Shown: positions 32,159 through 41,563 of the stretch, in pieces
How the letters are laid out: each line of letters begins with the position of its first letter
Position numbering within the stretch: position 1 is the first letter of the stretch
Origin: Halobacterium sp. KA-4
Lineage (GTDB): Archaea > Halobacteriota > Halobacteria > Halobacteriales > Halobacteriaceae
Direction of reading: 5' to 3'
DNA: 64,000 nt
NCBI RefSeq assembly: GCF_021028995.1
Contig: NZ_JAJJZG010000003.1
Span: 1 to 64,000 of the forward strand
Notes under the pieces: generated by a model
Seen by the model: only the letters and a program-made list of their open reading frames with translations
Told to the model about the DNA's origin: nothing
Databases searched by the model: none
Made by a program: the position numbers and the translations under genes

Positions 32159-32443
32159 ATGGACCTGCGGGTTATCGAGAAGGGAGACGCGGAACTCACT
32201 ATCGAGATTGCCGGGGAAGACCACACGTTCATGAACGGGCTGAAGGGCTCGCTCATCGAGACCGAGGGCGTCGCGGCGTCCTCGTACGACATGAACCCCG
32301 AGCAGTCCGGCGGCCAGACTGAACCGGTGCTCACTATCAAGACCGAGGACGGCACCGACCCCCTCGACGCGCTGCAGTCGGCGGCAGAACGGATGGGCGA
32401 CGAACTCCGGGACTTCGCGGACGCGTTCGAAGCGGCCGCTTAA
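32159..32443 (+). CDS. rpoL: RNA polymerase subunit Rpo11 (RpoL)
   Basis: 94 residues from the ATG at 32159. The sequence [20 protein letters not shown], then [20 protein letters not shown], is the archaeal Rpb11/RpoL half of the alpha-like heterodimer that, with RpoD, starts RNA polymerase assembly. Length matches the family (about 90-95). The C-terminal helix ([20 protein letters not shown]) packs against its partner. It overlaps the convergent gene at 32440 by four bases. Confidence 0.93.
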   Translation: MDLRVIEKGDAELTIEIAGEDHTFMNGLKGSLIETEGVAASSYDMNPEQSGGQTEPVLTIKTEDGTDPLDALQSAAERMGDELRDFADAFEAAA

Positions 32444-32844
32444 CCGACGACGACCGATAGTTCGAATGTCCGTCCGCCGAACTCGAAGGCGGACGCCGCG
32501 TTGCGCTCGGCGAGTGCATCCACGTATTCTTCGAGGGCGACACGACGACCGGGCTGCGTGCGCACGCGGACGCTGTCGGTGTCCGCACCAAAGTACGCGA
32601 CCGCGTTCTGTATCTCGGGCATCGACAGCACGTCCGTGAGTGATAACTGCGTGGCGTCGGCGTCGCTGTCGGTCAACACGAGGTATATCGGTTGAATCCC
32701 TCCGGAGGCGTGCGCGAGGTTCACGAACCGCGCGGAATCGCACTCGGCGGCTCCCACCGCCGAGCGCCCCGGGTCGAGCGGTCCATCAGGGGAACACTGG
32801 GCAGTCCCCGGGTCCCCCGACCCGGGTGCACCAGAGTGAGACAT
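32440..32844 (-). CDS. Hypothetical protein
   Basis: 134 residues from the ATG at 32844. A Gly/Pro/Ser-rich N-terminus (about 1-40) is followed by an alpha/beta domain: [20 protein letters not shown], a helix, then [20 protein letters not shown] and a last strand. It could be a compact ligand-binding domain like those of the haloarchaeal HalOD family, but I am unsure. It is leftward, in front of hisF. Confidence 0.6.
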   Translation of the reverse strand: MSHSGAPGSGDPGTAQCSPDGPLDPGRSAVGAAECDSARFVNLAHASGGIQPIYLVLTDSDADATQLSLTDVLSMPEIQNAVAYFGADTDSVRVRTQPGRRVALEEYVDALAERNAASAFEFGGRTFELSVVVG

Positions 32845-32921
32845 ACTACCGCTATATTGGACTTTGGTGATAAATCATTCGCAGTATCCACTCCGGAATA
32901 TCGACGCCCCGGCCGTCGCGC

Positions 32922-33731
32922 CTACAACCGAACTGGAACGCCGTGTTCGTCGAGGTACTGCTTTGTCTCCTCGATGGTGTACTCGCCGTAGTGGAAAATC
33001 GAGGCCGCGAGTGCGGCGTCCGCGCCCGCGTCGAAGGCGTCGGCCATATCCTGGGGCGACCCACACCCGGACGAAGCGATGACCGGCGTCGAGACGGCGT
33101 CACAGACCGCGCCCGTCAGCGGCAGGTCGTAGCCGTCCTTCGTGCCGTCGGCGTCGATGGAATTCACGAACAGCTCGCCCGCGCCGCGCTCCTCCGCTTC
33201 GCGCGCCCACTCGACGACGTCCCGGCCGGTCCCCTCGCGCCCACCCTTCACGGTCGCCTCGAACCAGCATGACTCGCCGTCGACTTGCTCGTAGTGTTCG
33301 CCCTGTTCGTCGTAGCGCCGCCGCGCGTCCACGCTGATGACGATGCACTGGTTGCCGAACGCCTTCGCGCCCTCCGTGATGAGTTCGGGGCGTTCGAGCG
33401 CGCCCGTGTTGATGGAGACCTTGTCGGCGCCCGCGCGCAGCGTCTCCTTGATATCGTCCTTCTCGCGGATGCCGCCGCCGACGGTCAGCGGGATGAACAC
33501 CTCGTCGGCGACGCGCTCGACGGTCTCCAGCATCGTCGCGCGACCCTCCGCGCTCGCGGTGATGTCGAGGAAGACGAACTCGTCGGCGCCCGCTTCGTTG
33601 TACCGTTTCGCCATCTCCACGGGGTCGCCCGTGTACTCGAGGTCCTCGAAATTCACGCCCGTGTAGACGGCGGCGTTCCCGTCGTCGTCTAAGTCGACGT
33701 CGACGCACGGGATGACGCGCTTGGTCAGCAT
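32922..33731 (-). CDS. hisF: Imidazole glycerol phosphate synthase subunit HisF
   Basis: 269 residues from the ATG at 33731 ([20 protein letters not shown]). This (beta/alpha)8 enzyme joins ammonia from HisH to PRFAR, giving IGP and AICAR, step five of histidine synthesis. The two catalytic aspartates are in PCVDVD (about 11) and VISVDARRR (about 130-135). Phosphate sites LTVGGGIR and [10 protein letters not shown] are intact. HisH is not in the window, so the pathway genes are scattered. The 5' extension to 33884 is not used. Confidence 0.95.
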   Translation of the reverse strand: MLTKRVIPCVDVDLDDDGNAAVYTGVNFEDLEYTGDPVEMAKRYNEAGADEFVFLDITASAEGRATMLETVERVADEVFIPLTVGGGIREKDDIKETLRAGADKVSINTGALERPELITEGAKAFGNQCIVISVDARRRYDEQGEHYEQVDGESCWFEATVKGGREGTGRDVVEWAREAEERGAGELFVNSIDADGTKDGYDLPLTGAVCDAVSTPVIASSGCGSPQDMADAFDAGADAALAASIFHYGEYTIEETKQYLDEHGVPVRL

Positions 33732-33805
33732 GGTTTGCAGTTCGAGGGAACCGCCGATAGTGGTTTCGTCTCCGGCATCCAACGACCAGACGTGAGGGAT
33801 ACGCC

Positions 33806-34243
33806 ATGACCTACGTCGTCGCGTTCGACGACTCGCCGCTCTCGCAGGCCGCGCTCGGCCGCGCGGTCGCGTTCGCGAAGGCAACCGACGAGTCAGTCGT
33901 CGCTGTCGCCGCGATTCCGCGAGACGCCGAGACGGCGCGCGAGCGCGGCTGGCTGAGCGGCGACGAGACGTTCAGCGTCGAACAGGTCGCACGGAATCTC
34001 ACCGACCACGTGACCGACATTAACCCGGACGTCGAGTTCGACTACCGGGTCGTGGACAAGTACGCGCCCCGCGGTCGCGTGAGCCGCGAAGTCCGGGAGC
34101 TCGCGGTCGAACACGACGCGACCGTCGTGTTCATCGGCAGCGACAACGCCGGCCGGATGGTCGGCGGCATCACGTCCATCGGCCAGAACGTCTCCGCGGA
34201 CGACCGCTACGACGTCCACATCGTCCGCCACGTCGGCGACTGA
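33806..34243 (+). CDS. Universal stress protein (UspA fold)
   Basis: 145 residues: TYVVAFDDSPLSQAALGRAV at the N-terminus and VVFIGSDNAGRMVGGITSIG near the C-terminus fit the UspA nucleotide-binding fold. The usual ATP-binding G-x2-G-x9-G-[ST] is present in weak form (GSDNAGRMVGGITSIGQNVS). Divergent from hisF, with 74 bases between. Single-domain Usp proteins are many in haloarchaea; the trigger here is unknown. Confidence 0.85.
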   Translation: MTYVVAFDDSPLSQAALGRAVAFAKATDESVVAVAAIPRDAETARERGWLSGDETFSVEQVARNLTDHVTDINPDVEFDYRVVDKYAPRGRVSREVRELAVEHDATVVFIGSDNAGRMVGGITSIGQNVSADDRYDVHIVRHVGD

Positions 34244-34291
34244 CCGCGCCGGTTCGGTACTGCCAAGTAGGCCCCCATCCAATCGCCGCGC

Positions 34292-34432
34292 ATGTCAGAC
34301 GACCACGCTCACGACGACTCGGGCCGCGTCACGTCACCGATGCAGGAGTACACCACGAGCCAGGTCGGCGTCGGCCTCCTCGTGTTGCTCGTCGGCGTCG
34401 CCGTGGCGTACCTCTTCCCGGCGTTCTTCTAG
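34292..34432 (+). CDS. 46-residue single-span membrane protein
   Basis: [20 protein letters not shown], then one hydrophobic helix (about 25-44). Its TAG overlaps the end of the convergent purL gene by four bases. A hydrophilic, His/Asp-rich head and a C-terminal anchor in so short a protein recur in haloarchaeal genomes. It lies 48 bases after the stress-protein gene and may be in its transcript. Confidence 0.65.
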   Translation: MSDDHAHDDSGRVTSPMQEYTTSQVGVGLLVLLVGVAVAYLFPAFF

Positions 34433-36543
34433 TCGAGTTCACGTTCGAGGACACGCCGCGCGTCCACGATTGCCTGGAAGTCGTAGTCGACGGACTCTCC
34501 AGCCACAGCGAGGGATAGCACGCCGTCGCCAGTCGCCTCGCCGAGGTCAACGACGGACGCGTCCACCACGTCACGGAGCGCGCCGGCGTCGGTCGTCTCC
34601 ACGACCGCGCGACCTGGTGCCTCCGAGAACAGCGCGCCGACGCTCGGAACGTCTACCTCAACGCCCGCGCTCTCCTTGACCATCTCGGCGAGCGTGACCG
34701 CGAGGCCACCGTCGCTGACGTCGTGGACGGCGAGCGTCGCGTCGTGGGTCGCGGCCGTTCGGACTGCTTCGACGCTGCTATCCTCCACGTCGGGGAACGG
34801 CGCGCTGCCGTCGAACTGTGCGAGGTACTCGCTCCCGCCGAGCGTCTCGTCGTGCCCGCCGACGAGCACGAGGTCCCCCTCGCCCGCGGCCGCCATCCCG
34901 GGCGCATCGTAGCCCTGCCGGACGCCGAGCATCGCGAGCGTCGTCGTCGGCGGCACGGGGCCGGCGTTCGAGTCGTTGTAGAGGCTGACGTTCCCGCCGA
35001 CGACCGGCGCGTCGACCGCGCGACAGCCGTCCGCGAGGCCGTCAACCGCCGCCGCGAACTCGCCGTAGACGTCGGGTTTCTCGGGGTTGCCGCCGTTCAG
35101 GCAGTCCACTGCGGCCAGCGGCTCCGCGCCGACGGCCGCGAGGTTCGTCGCGTTCTCCACGGCCGTGGCGTACGCACCGCGGTACGGCGAGGAGTCGGTC
35201 CAGTTCGGGTTCGAGCCCGCGGAGAACGCCAGCGCCGTGTCCTCGCCACCTGCTTCGGCCACTTCGTGGAGCGCCAACTCGGCGGCGTCGTCGCCGGGCC
35301 GCCGGAGGGTGCGGTTGCCGACCTCGTGGTCGTACTGGCGGTACACCCAGCGCTTGCTCGCCGTGTTCGGACTCGACAGCACCGCATCGAACGCCTCCTC
35401 AACGTCGATGTCCGGCAGGTCCGTCTCGGGCTCGCTGGGTTCCTCTCGTTCGAGGTCGTTCATCGGTGCGCCGTCCGCGAGGAACTCCGCAGGGGCGTCG
35501 ACGACCGTCTCGCCCTCGAATTTGCAGACGTAGTTCCCGTCGGTGACTTCCCCGATGACCGAGCAGCCGAGGTCGAAGCGCTCGGCGATTTTCCGGACGC
35601 GGTCGACGTCCTCGGGGCGGACCTCGTAGCACATGCGCTCCTGGGACTCGGCGAGCAGGATTTCGAGAGCGTTCATGTTCGGCTCGCGCTGGTGGACCTT
35701 CGCCAGGTCGATATGCGCGCCGAGGTCGCCGAGCGCGACCAGTTCCGAGGACGCGCCGCCCAACCCAGCCGCGCCGAGGTCGCGGGCAGCCTGCAGGAGG
35801 TCCTCGTCGACGAGTGCCTCGTTGGCTTCCACGAGGAGTTTCTCCGTGTACGGGTCGCCGACCTGCACCGCGGGCCGGTCCTCCGTCTCGGCGTCCTCCG
35901 CGAGGTCCTCGCTGGCGAAACTCGCCCCGCCGAGGCCGTCCCGGCCAGTCGCATTCCCGACGAGTACGAGCTTATTTCCGGGTTCCTTCGCGGCGGCAGT
36001 GACGAGGCGGTCCTCGGTGACGAGGCCGACACACGCGACGTTCACGAGCGGGTTCCCCTCGTAGCCGTCGTGGAACTGCGTGCTCCCCGTGACGGTGGGG
36101 ACGCCGATGGCGTTCCCGTAGTCGCTGATGCCCTCGACGACTCCGTCGAGGAGGTAGCGGGAGTGGTCCCGAGAGAAGCCGCCGAAGTACAGGGCGTCCG
36201 CGAGCGCGATGGGGTACGCGCCCATCGAGAGCGTGTCGCGGACGATGCCGCCGACGCCCGTCGCCGCGCCGTCGTAGGGGTCGACGTAGGAGGGGTGGTT
36301 GTGGCTCTCGACGCCGAACGTCACCAACTGGTCCGTGCCGGGGACCGACACCACGGCGGCGTCGTCGCCCGGCCCGACGACGACGTCGTCGCTGTCGGTG
36401 GTGAACGCGGACAACAGCGGGCGCGAGGAGCGGTACGCGCAGTGCTCGCTCCAGAGGTTCTCGAACAGCGCGGCCTCCGCCCGCGTCGGGTCCCGTCCCA
36501 GTTCCGCTTCGACGAGGCGTCGGTCCGATTCGGCGAGTGGCAT
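34429..36543 (-). CDS. purL: FGAM synthase subunit PurL
   Basis: 704 residues. The enzyme converts FGAR and glutamine-derived ammonia to FGAM with ATP in purine synthesis, together with PurQ and PurS. The N-terminal [13 protein letters not shown], the ATP site [29 protein letters not shown] and [14 protein letters not shown] are as in other PurL proteins. A second AIRS-like half starts near residue 420. Length fits the small, archaeal-type PurL. The partners are not adjacent; purM is at 47.6 kb. Confidence 0.95.
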   Translation of the reverse strand: MPLAESDRRLVEAELGRDPTRAEAALFENLWSEHCAYRSSRPLLSAFTTDSDDVVVGPGDDAAVVSVPGTDQLVTFGVESHNHPSYVDPYDGAATGVGGIVRDTLSMGAYPIALADALYFGGFSRDHSRYLLDGVVEGISDYGNAIGVPTVTGSTQFHDGYEGNPLVNVACVGLVTEDRLVTAAAKEPGNKLVLVGNATGRDGLGGASFASEDLAEDAETEDRPAVQVGDPYTEKLLVEANEALVDEDLLQAARDLGAAGLGGASSELVALGDLGAHIDLAKVHQREPNMNALEILLAESQERMCYEVRPEDVDRVRKIAERFDLGCSVIGEVTDGNYVCKFEGETVVDAPAEFLADGAPMNDLEREEPSEPETDLPDIDVEEAFDAVLSSPNTASKRWVYRQYDHEVGNRTLRRPGDDAAELALHEVAEAGGEDTALAFSAGSNPNWTDSSPYRGAYATAVENATNLAAVGAEPLAAVDCLNGGNPEKPDVYGEFAAAVDGLADGCRAVDAPVVGGNVSLYNDSNAGPVPPTTTLAMLGVRQGYDAPGMAAAGEGDLVLVGGHDETLGGSEYLAQFDGSAPFPDVEDSSVEAVRTAATHDATLAVHDVSDGGLAVTLAEMVKESAGVEVDVPSVGALFSEAPGRAVVETTDAGALRDVVDASVVDLGEATGDGVLSLAVAGESVDYDFQAIVDARRVLERELD

Positions 36544-36673
36544 TCACCTTCGTGGTCCTTCCGCGAGCGTTTAGTCGTTTCCATGTACACGGACGTGAAC
36601 AGTCTTGCCGCGCCGTCCCGGCGGACGATTGCGGACCGGGGCGCTTTTGCCCACCCCTACGTAACCTCCAGAC

Positions 36674-37357
36674 GTGCTTTCCGTCGAACTCCACACGCAC
36701 TCCGAGCTCTCCTACGACGGCCGCGACCCCGTCGAGATGCTCTTAGAGCAAGCGCAGGCGGTGGGGCTCGACGCGCTCGCTGTCACCGACCATGACGAAA
36801 TCGAGGCGAGCCTACGGGCCGCCGATCTTGCCGAGGAGTACGGCCTCGTCGGCATTCCGGGGATGGAGGTAACCAGCGCCGACGGCCACGTGCTCGCCAT
36901 CGGCGTCGAGGAGGCGGTGCCATCGGGCGAGCCGTTCGTGGACACGCTCGACGCGATTCGCGATCGCGGCGGGCTCGCCATCGTCCCCCACCCGTTCCAG
37001 TCCTCGCGAAGCGGCGTGGCGCCAAACATCTCGACGGCGACGCTGGCGTCCGCGGACGCCATCGAGGTGTACAATTCGCGGCTGCTCACGGGCCGTGCGA
37101 ACCGGAAGGCCGAGCGGTTCGCGCGCGCTCATAATCTCCCGATGACTGCTGGCAGCGACGCCCACATCGCGGAGATGGTCGGACAGGCGGTGACGCGCGT
37201 CGGCGCCGACGAACGCTCGCTGGACAGCATCCTCGACGCCATCCGGGACGGCCGGACGAGCGTCGAGGGAAAACGCACGCCGTGGCACATCAGCTTCCGG
37301 CAGGCGGCGGGCGGCGCGAAGCGCCGCGTGAAGAACCGCATCGCAGAGTTCTTCTGA
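36674..37357 (+). CDS. PHP-domain phosphoesterase
   Basis: 227 residues from GTG. The metal motifs of the PHP fold are present: ELHTHSELSYDG (His7, His9), VTDHDE (about 37-42), PGMEV, IVPHPFQSS (His about 97), and SDAH (about 160-163). These form a three-metal site for phosphate-ester hydrolysis, seen in histidinol phosphatase, DNA polymerase proofreading domains and 3',5'-nucleoside bisphosphate phosphatases. The small size suggests the last type. Divergent from purL; the disrupted synthase gene starts four bases after its stop. Confidence 0.85.
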   Translation: MLSVELHTHSELSYDGRDPVEMLLEQAQAVGLDALAVTDHDEIEASLRAADLAEEYGLVGIPGMEVTSADGHVLAIGVEEAVPSGEPFVDTLDAIRDRGGLAIVPHPFQSSRSGVAPNISTATLASADAIEVYNSRLLTGRANRKAERFARAHNLPMTAGSDAHIAEMVGQAVTRVGADERSLDSILDAIRDGRTSVEGKRTPWHISFRQAAGGAKRRVKNRIAEFF

Positions 37358-37360
37358 GGG

Positions 37361-37846
37361 ATGGACGACGCCCTCGCGGCGACCGTTCGTACAGCGCTCA
37401 ACGACAGCGACCCGCTTCCCGGCACGTACGGCTTCGCCGGCCAACTTCCCGACGGCCGACTCGTCCGGGACGTACTCGGACGCGACCTCTGTTACTTCGA
37501 CGGCGACGCGTGGAGCCGCGACCCTAGTGGCCTCGACGACCCGACGTTGCTGCCCGCGGGACACGTTCGTGAGGATGACGAGACGCGGCGCGCGTGGCGA
37601 CTCCCAGACCCATCAGTCAGTCGGGACGACCCCGTGACGAGCGTCCGAAACGCGCTCGACGGCGCGCTCGACGTGCCGAGCGACGACCTCGCAGTCGCGT
37701 TCTCGGGCGGCGTGGACTCCGCGCTCGTCGCCGCCGACCTCGACGCGCCGCTGTACGTCGTCGGCTACGAGGGCTGCGCGGACATCGAAGCAGCCCGCGA
37801 GTCCGCGGCCGCGATGGGGCGCAGCGACAACCTCCGCGTGCACGAG
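37361..37846 (+). pseudogene. Asparagine-synthase-like gene, 5' part (interrupted by IS)
   Basis: The first 162 codons of an adenine-hydrolase-type (asparagine synthase C-domain) protein: an N-terminal region without the glutaminase cysteine, then the PP-loop LAVAFSGGVDSALVAADL (about 108-125) and YVVGYEGCADIEAAR. The frame runs into the insertion element at 37847/37848 and stops there after about 27 foreign codons. Joining it to 39283 restores the frame (HEV then SIEDIE). The glutaminase domain of true AsnB is missing, so the intact gene was a short haloarchaeal form of 354 residues. Confidence 0.85.
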
Positions 37847-37847
37847 G

Positions 37848-37990
37848 TCAGTGACCCACCCCTAAAGGGGTGTGCTTGTCAGTGGACTCCCGTTCTGCCG
37901 ACACTGGGGTGTCGGACGCCACTTCAGTAGCGCTCACGGTCATCACCCCTGACTTCAGGGCGTACTGACAGAACACCCCTCCAGCGGGGG
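37848..37990 (-). ncRNA. Candidate omega RNA (guide RNA) overlapping the tnpB 3' end
   Basis: TnpB proteins use an RNA from the 3' end of tnpB and the right end of the element. Here that stretch holds two stable hairpins: CCGACAC-TGGG-GTGTCGG (37898-37915) and CACCCCT/AGGGGTG (37857-37872). Because the reading frame reaches the element border, the RNA would overlap coding sequence entirely. Such sense-overlapping RNAs have been reported for IS1341-type genes of Halobacterium. The guide would be the host sequence that follows at 37847 and below. The 5' end is a guess. Confidence 0.45.
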
Positions 37991-39146
37991 ACTTCTGCCC
38001 TCGCTGAAGTTGTAACGCCAGTTTCCGCGCAACATTCTTCGCCGCGTTGTAGTCCGCGTTCACCGAGTACGAACAGTCCAAGCACCCGAACTGTTGCCCT
38101 TCACGATTTTCCTCCAACGTACAGCCGCATTTCGAGCACTGCTGGCTCGTATACGACGGTTCGACTGTCTCGACAACGATCCCAGCCAGTTCTGCTTTGT
38201 TCTCGGTTTGTTCCTGCAGTTTGCGGAACGCCCACTGCTGGAATTTCTTGCCGTCGCTGATGCGCTCTCGAATCCGCTCCAAGTTCTCGAAGGCGATGTG
38301 CGTACAGCCGTGGCGCTTGGCTTCTGCGACGAGTTGTTTGGAGCACTGATGGAGGTAGTCTGTGCTCCAGCGACCGAACCGGTCACCGATGCGCTGATAC
38401 GTCACGTGCGCGCTGCGTGTGCCAGTCTGTTGGAGGCTGGCACGCCGCTTCTCGAATTCGCGGCGTTGATGGTTGAGGTAGTCGGCGTTCCCGATGAACT
38501 CACCCGTACTGGTGGCGGCGATGTGGTCGTCGACGTTGCAGTCCACGCCTAGGACTCTCGAATCCTGGGCTTTCTCAGGACTACTCGCGTCGACCTCTTG
38601 CTCCATCGCCGCGTGCAGGTAGAACTCGTCAGCCTCACTATCGTAATGGACGGTGCTAGTTGAGAAGTCGTAGTCGTCGTTCAGGAGATACTGGCCGTGC
38701 GGTGTGCCTTCGGGGTTGTCGGGCAGGTCGTAGTCGCATTCGACACGGCCGTTGACGGTGGCGAGACTCACCTTCTCCCGGTAGTAGGTCGCAGCTCGCT
38801 TGTCGTAGACAATACTGAACGTATCGTACTCCGGTTGGCTGGTGGATTCGCCGTCGGCCAGTCGGTCCACGCAGTTGTCAATATCGTCGGTGGCGCGTTT
38901 GATGGCTTTCTGGACGAGGTTGGCGTGGAGGTAGTCGGTTTCTTCCCGAAGGTCGTCGTAGAGCGCGGCTTCAGCCTCGTTCTTACTGGTAACGCAGGCT
39001 TCGTCGGGATAGCGCCACGCCCACTCACTAGTGCGATTGGCGCAGTACTGGAATTTCTTGTTGGTGGCGTGGAGGTCACTCTTACGGTCGTCGGGCACGT
39101 CAAGGCGAACCCGCACCGTTCGCGTCACCTCCCACACCATGTACAT
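37848..39146 (-). CDS. tnpB: TnpB RNA-guided nuclease
   Basis: 432 residues from the ATG at 39146 (a GTG three bases earlier is possible). A full-length IS1341-type TnpB: RuvC residues Asp in LGVDCNVDDHI (about 202), Glu in IAFENLERI (about 287) and Asp in NADYNAAKN (about 365). A four-cysteine zinc ribbon (QQCSKCGC ... FGCLDCSYS) lies between the last two. All catalytic residues are intact, so it may still cut DNA guided by the RNA made from its 3' end. Notably its last residues (KHTPLGVGH) are encoded by the right-end hairpin. An AT-rich promoter (AATATTAATAAAGTATA on the minus strand) lies about 20 bases upstream. Confidence 0.93.
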   Translation of the reverse strand: MYMVWEVTRTVRVRLDVPDDRKSDLHATNKKFQYCANRTSEWAWRYPDEACVTSKNEAEAALYDDLREETDYLHANLVQKAIKRATDDIDNCVDRLADGESTSQPEYDTFSIVYDKRAATYYREKVSLATVNGRVECDYDLPDNPEGTPHGQYLLNDDYDFSTSTVHYDSEADEFYLHAAMEQEVDASSPEKAQDSRVLGVDCNVDDHIAATSTGEFIGNADYLNHQRREFEKRRASLQQTGTRSAHVTYQRIGDRFGRWSTDYLHQCSKQLVAEAKRHGCTHIAFENLERIRERISDGKKFQQWAFRKLQEQTENKAELAGIVVETVEPSYTSQQCSKCGCTLEENREGQQFGCLDCSYSVNADYNAAKNVARKLALQLQRGQKSPAGGVFCQYALKSGVMTVSATEVASDTPVSAERESTDKHTPLGVGH

Positions 39147-39243
39147 CACAAAAATCGCTATACTTTATTAATATTTTTGAATCCGTTGGGGAGTCGGCAA
39201 TGCCGGTATCGGTGGGTTGTCGCACAAAGCGCACGCGCTTCCT

Positions 39244-39263
39244 CCCACGGCTAAAGCCGTGGG
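39244..39263. repeat. Left-end hairpin of the TnpB element
   Basis: CCCACGGCT and AGCCGTGGG form a 9-bp perfect stem around AA, 19 bases inside the left border at 39282. The flanking GCGCACGCGCTTC (39229-39241) and CGCGCTGCT (39268-39276) are repeated around a different hairpin at 43595-43644, and CTTCCTCC and CTTCCGC recur at 40383-40414. Confidence 0.85.
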
Positions 39264-39282
39264 CTTCCGCGCTGCTACCGCT

Positions 39283-39861
39283 GTGAGCATAGAGGATATC
39301 GAGGCCGCGATTCCGGAGACGGCGCGCGCCATCGGTCGTACGAGCGCGATGGCCGTCCAGATTGCGCTTCCCCTCTACCTCGTCGCCGAGCGCGTCGCTG
39401 GCGACGGCTTCTCGCAACTCGCGCTCGGACAGGGCGCGGACGAACTGTTCGGCGGCTACGCGAAGGTCGCAGCCGCGCCCGACGACCCGCGGACGGACGC
39501 TGACACGATTCGCGGCGCACACCGCGAAGTTCTGGAGACGCTCCCCGAGCAACTGGCGCGCGACGTGCGCGCCGTTCGCGCGGCAGGCGTCGAACCGGTG
39601 ACGCCGCTGCTCCACGATGACGTGGTGCGCGCGGCGCTCGAACTCCCCGAGGAGTGGCTGGTGTCGGGGGACGTCCGGAAGCGCGCGCTTCGGGAGGCGG
39701 CGCGCGAGCGGCTCCCAGACGTGGTCTGTGACCGCGAGAAGAAGGCGGTCCAGTACGGCAGCCTCGTCGCCCGCGAGGTTGACCGCCTCGCGCGGCAAGC
39801 CGGGTTCAAGCGCCGGATGGACGACCACGTCACGAAGTACGTGACCAGTCGTCTGGACTGA
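39283..39861 (+). pseudogene. Asparagine-synthase-like gene, 3' part
   Basis: The last 192 codons of the interrupted gene, in frame with 37361-37846 once the element is removed. It contains the conserved synthase C-domain segments ALPLYLVAERVA-like (IALPLYLVAERVAGDGFSQL), LGQGADELFGGYAK and VTPLLHDDVV, and ends KYVTSRLD. Codon use matches the first part and shows no other damage, so the insertion looks recent. Without a new start this half cannot make the active-site PP-loop. Confidence 0.85.
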
Positions 39862-40332
39862 TCATGCTTCGCTGGCGGCATCGATGGCCTCCAGCGCGAT
39901 TTGGACCGTGTCCGCGTCGAGGTCGCTCTCCCGGAGATCTGCGGGGTCGAACCACGTCCACGCGTCGATGCCCGCTTCACCGTCCGCGGGGTCGATGTCC
40001 CGTGAGGGGACGGTTGCGAAGTAGACGTGGTCGATGTGCTGGTGGCCGACCGTGCCGTCCTCGTGGACGTTGATGTCGTAGCACAGCTGGTAGCGCGGCG
40101 ACGGCAGCGCGAAGCCGTCGGGCGCGGGCACGTCCGGGGCCTCGTCGAGCAGCGTCGGTTCGAGGCCGGTCTCCTCCTCGACTTCGCGTTTGCCCGCTTC
40201 GTGTGGGAGTTCGTCGCGGTCCACGTGGCCGCCCGGCGGAATCGTGAGGCCGAGGCGGTCGTGTTCGTGGAGCGCAGTGGCGCCGTCGTTGACGACGTAG
40301 ACGGTGGCGGTGAAGTGACGCGTCGTCTCCAT
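39862..40332 (-). CDS. Nudix hydrolase
   Basis: 156 residues. The Nudix box is complete: Gly-Gly-His-Val-Asp-Arg-Asp-Glu at the start (about 34-41) through REVEEETGL (about 48-56), matching Gx5Ex7REUxEExGU, which binds Mg2+ for hydrolysis of nucleoside diphosphate derivatives. The substrate is not evident. Its stop abuts the end of the interrupted synthase gene. Its upstream region is the IS-end-like hairpin at 40383-40414, which may affect its promoter. Confidence 0.9.
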   Translation of the reverse strand: METTRHFTATVYVVNDGATALHEHDRLGLTIPPGGHVDRDELPHEAGKREVEEETGLEPTLLDEAPDVPAPDGFALPSPRYQLCYDINVHEDGTVGHQHIDHVYFATVPSRDIDPADGEAGIDAWTWFDPADLRESDLDADTVQIALEAIDAASEA

Positions 40333-40382
40333 AGCGGAGGTTCGCGACGCGGCAGATAGGGGTTACGCTCCGGGGCCGTTGA

Positions 40383-40414
40383 CTTCCTCCTACCCCTGAA
40401 GGGGTGGCCTTCCG
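40383..40414. repeat. Orphan IS200/IS605-type end hairpin
   Basis: CTTCCTCC, then ACCCCT-GA-AGGGGT (40392-40405) and CCTTCCGC match the left end of the TnpB element in layout (CTTCCTCC, hairpin, GGCTTCCGC), but the stem bases differ on both sides so that pairing is kept. There is no transposase gene beside it. It lies 12 bases after the tfb stop, where it could now act as a terminator. Confidence 0.65.
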
Positions 40415-40425
40415 CTAGCACCGTG

Positions 40426-41409
40426 TCAGGCTTCGACGTTTGCCTCGCCGCCGGCCTCCAGAATCTCGTGGTAGCGGTTGCGGATGGTGACTTCGCTGAC
40501 GTTCGCGACGTCGCTGACCTGGCTCTGTGTGATGCGCTCGTCAACGAGGAGGCTGGCGGCGTACACCGCGGCGGCCGCGAGCCCTACGGGGGACTTCCCG
40601 GAGTAGAGCCCTTCCTTTTCGGCGCTTTCCAAGAGGTCGCGGGCGCGGCGCTCGACCGCGTCGGAGAGCCCGAGTTCCGAGCAGAACCGCGGGACGTAGC
40701 TGGCAGGGTCCGTCGGCGCGACTTCGAGGCCGAGTTCGCGGGCGACGTAGCGGTACGTGCGCGCGATTTCGTCGCGTTCGACGCGGCTGACGTTCGCCAC
40801 TTCGTCCAGACTGCGTGGTGCGCCCGCCTGCCGTGCGGCGGCGTATAGCGCGCTCGTGGCGACGCCCTCGATGCTGCGTCCCGGCAGGAGGTCGTCGTTG
40901 AGCGCGCGGCGATAGATGACCGACGCCGTCTCGCGGACGTTCTTCGGGAGGCCGAGCGCGGACGCCATCCGCTCGATTTCGCCCAGGGCTTGCTTCAGGT
41001 TGCGTTCCTTGGAGGTGCGCGTGCGGAAGCGCTCGTTCCACTTGCGGAGCCGCTGCATCTTCTGGCGCTGACTGGACGAGAGGCTGTTGCCGTAGGCGTC
41101 TTTGTCTTGCCAACCGATGTTCGTCGACAGCCCCTTGTCGTGCATCAGATTCGTGGTCGGGGCGCCGACGCGGGACTTCTGGTCGCTCTCCTCGCTGCCG
41201 AACGCGCGCCACTCCGGCCCGCGGTCGATGGTCTCCTCCTCGACGACGAGCCCGCAGTCCGCACAGACGGTCTCCCCGTGCTCCTCGTCGATGACGAGGC
41301 GGCCGCCACACTCGGGGCAGTGGAGGTCGGCGTCGACCTTCTCGGTGGACTCCTCGCTCTCGCTCTCGGCTTCCTCGCGCTTCTCGCGGGTTCGCGTGGT
41401 GTCACTCAT
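40426..41409 (-). CDS. tfb: Transcription initiation factor TFB
   Basis: 327 residues from the ATG at 41409. An acidic N-terminal tail leads to the zinc ribbon LHCPECGGRLVIDEEHGETV-CADCG, then the B-finger region (GPEWRAFGSEESDQKSRVGA), and two cyclin repeats (about 125-215 and 225-320) that contact TBP and the BRE. TFB brings RNA polymerase to TATA promoters. Haloarchaea have several tfb genes, so this one may serve a subset of promoters. The frame is open far upstream through the antisense of gatA, but the start at 41409 matches other TFBs. Confidence 0.95.
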   Translation of the reverse strand: MSDTTRTREKREEAESESEESTEKVDADLHCPECGGRLVIDEEHGETVCADCGLVVEEETIDRGPEWRAFGSEESDQKSRVGAPTTNLMHDKGLSTNIGWQDKDAYGNSLSSSQRQKMQRLRKWNERFRTRTSKERNLKQALGEIERMASALGLPKNVRETASVIYRRALNDDLLPGRSIEGVATSALYAAARQAGAPRSLDEVANVSRVERDEIARTYRYVARELGLEVAPTDPASYVPRFCSELGLSDAVERRARDLLESAEKEGLYSGKSPVGLAAAAVYAASLLVDERITQSQVSDVANVSEVTIRNRYHEILEAGGEANVEA

Positions 41410-41563
41410 GGGGGCTGTGGCGGGTTCTGTGGTCGCGAAAACGTCTAATACGTGTAACAGAGTGGGGCCGGCCGCACAAAAGGACTGTGGCAGAAATCCA
41501 CACACAGAACGGGTGCCGTGGGGCATCGAAACGCTTACCGACGGCACGCGCAATTCCGGAGAC

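Larger units (their letters stand above)
37848..39282 (-). mobile_element. TnpB-only IS200/IS605-type element inserted in a synthase gene
   Basis: 1,435 bases between the two halves of the asparagine-synthase-like gene. Both ends carry the imperfect hairpins typical of this family: CACCCCT-AA-AGGGGTG at 37857-37872 (right end) and CCCACGGCT-AA-AGCCGTGGG at 39244-39263 (left end). It has no terminal inverted repeats and no target duplication, as expected for single-strand transposition. Only tnpB is present; tnpA is absent, so movement would need a transposase from elsewhere. The exact end is uncertain by one base because both junctions share a G. Confidence 0.88.
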
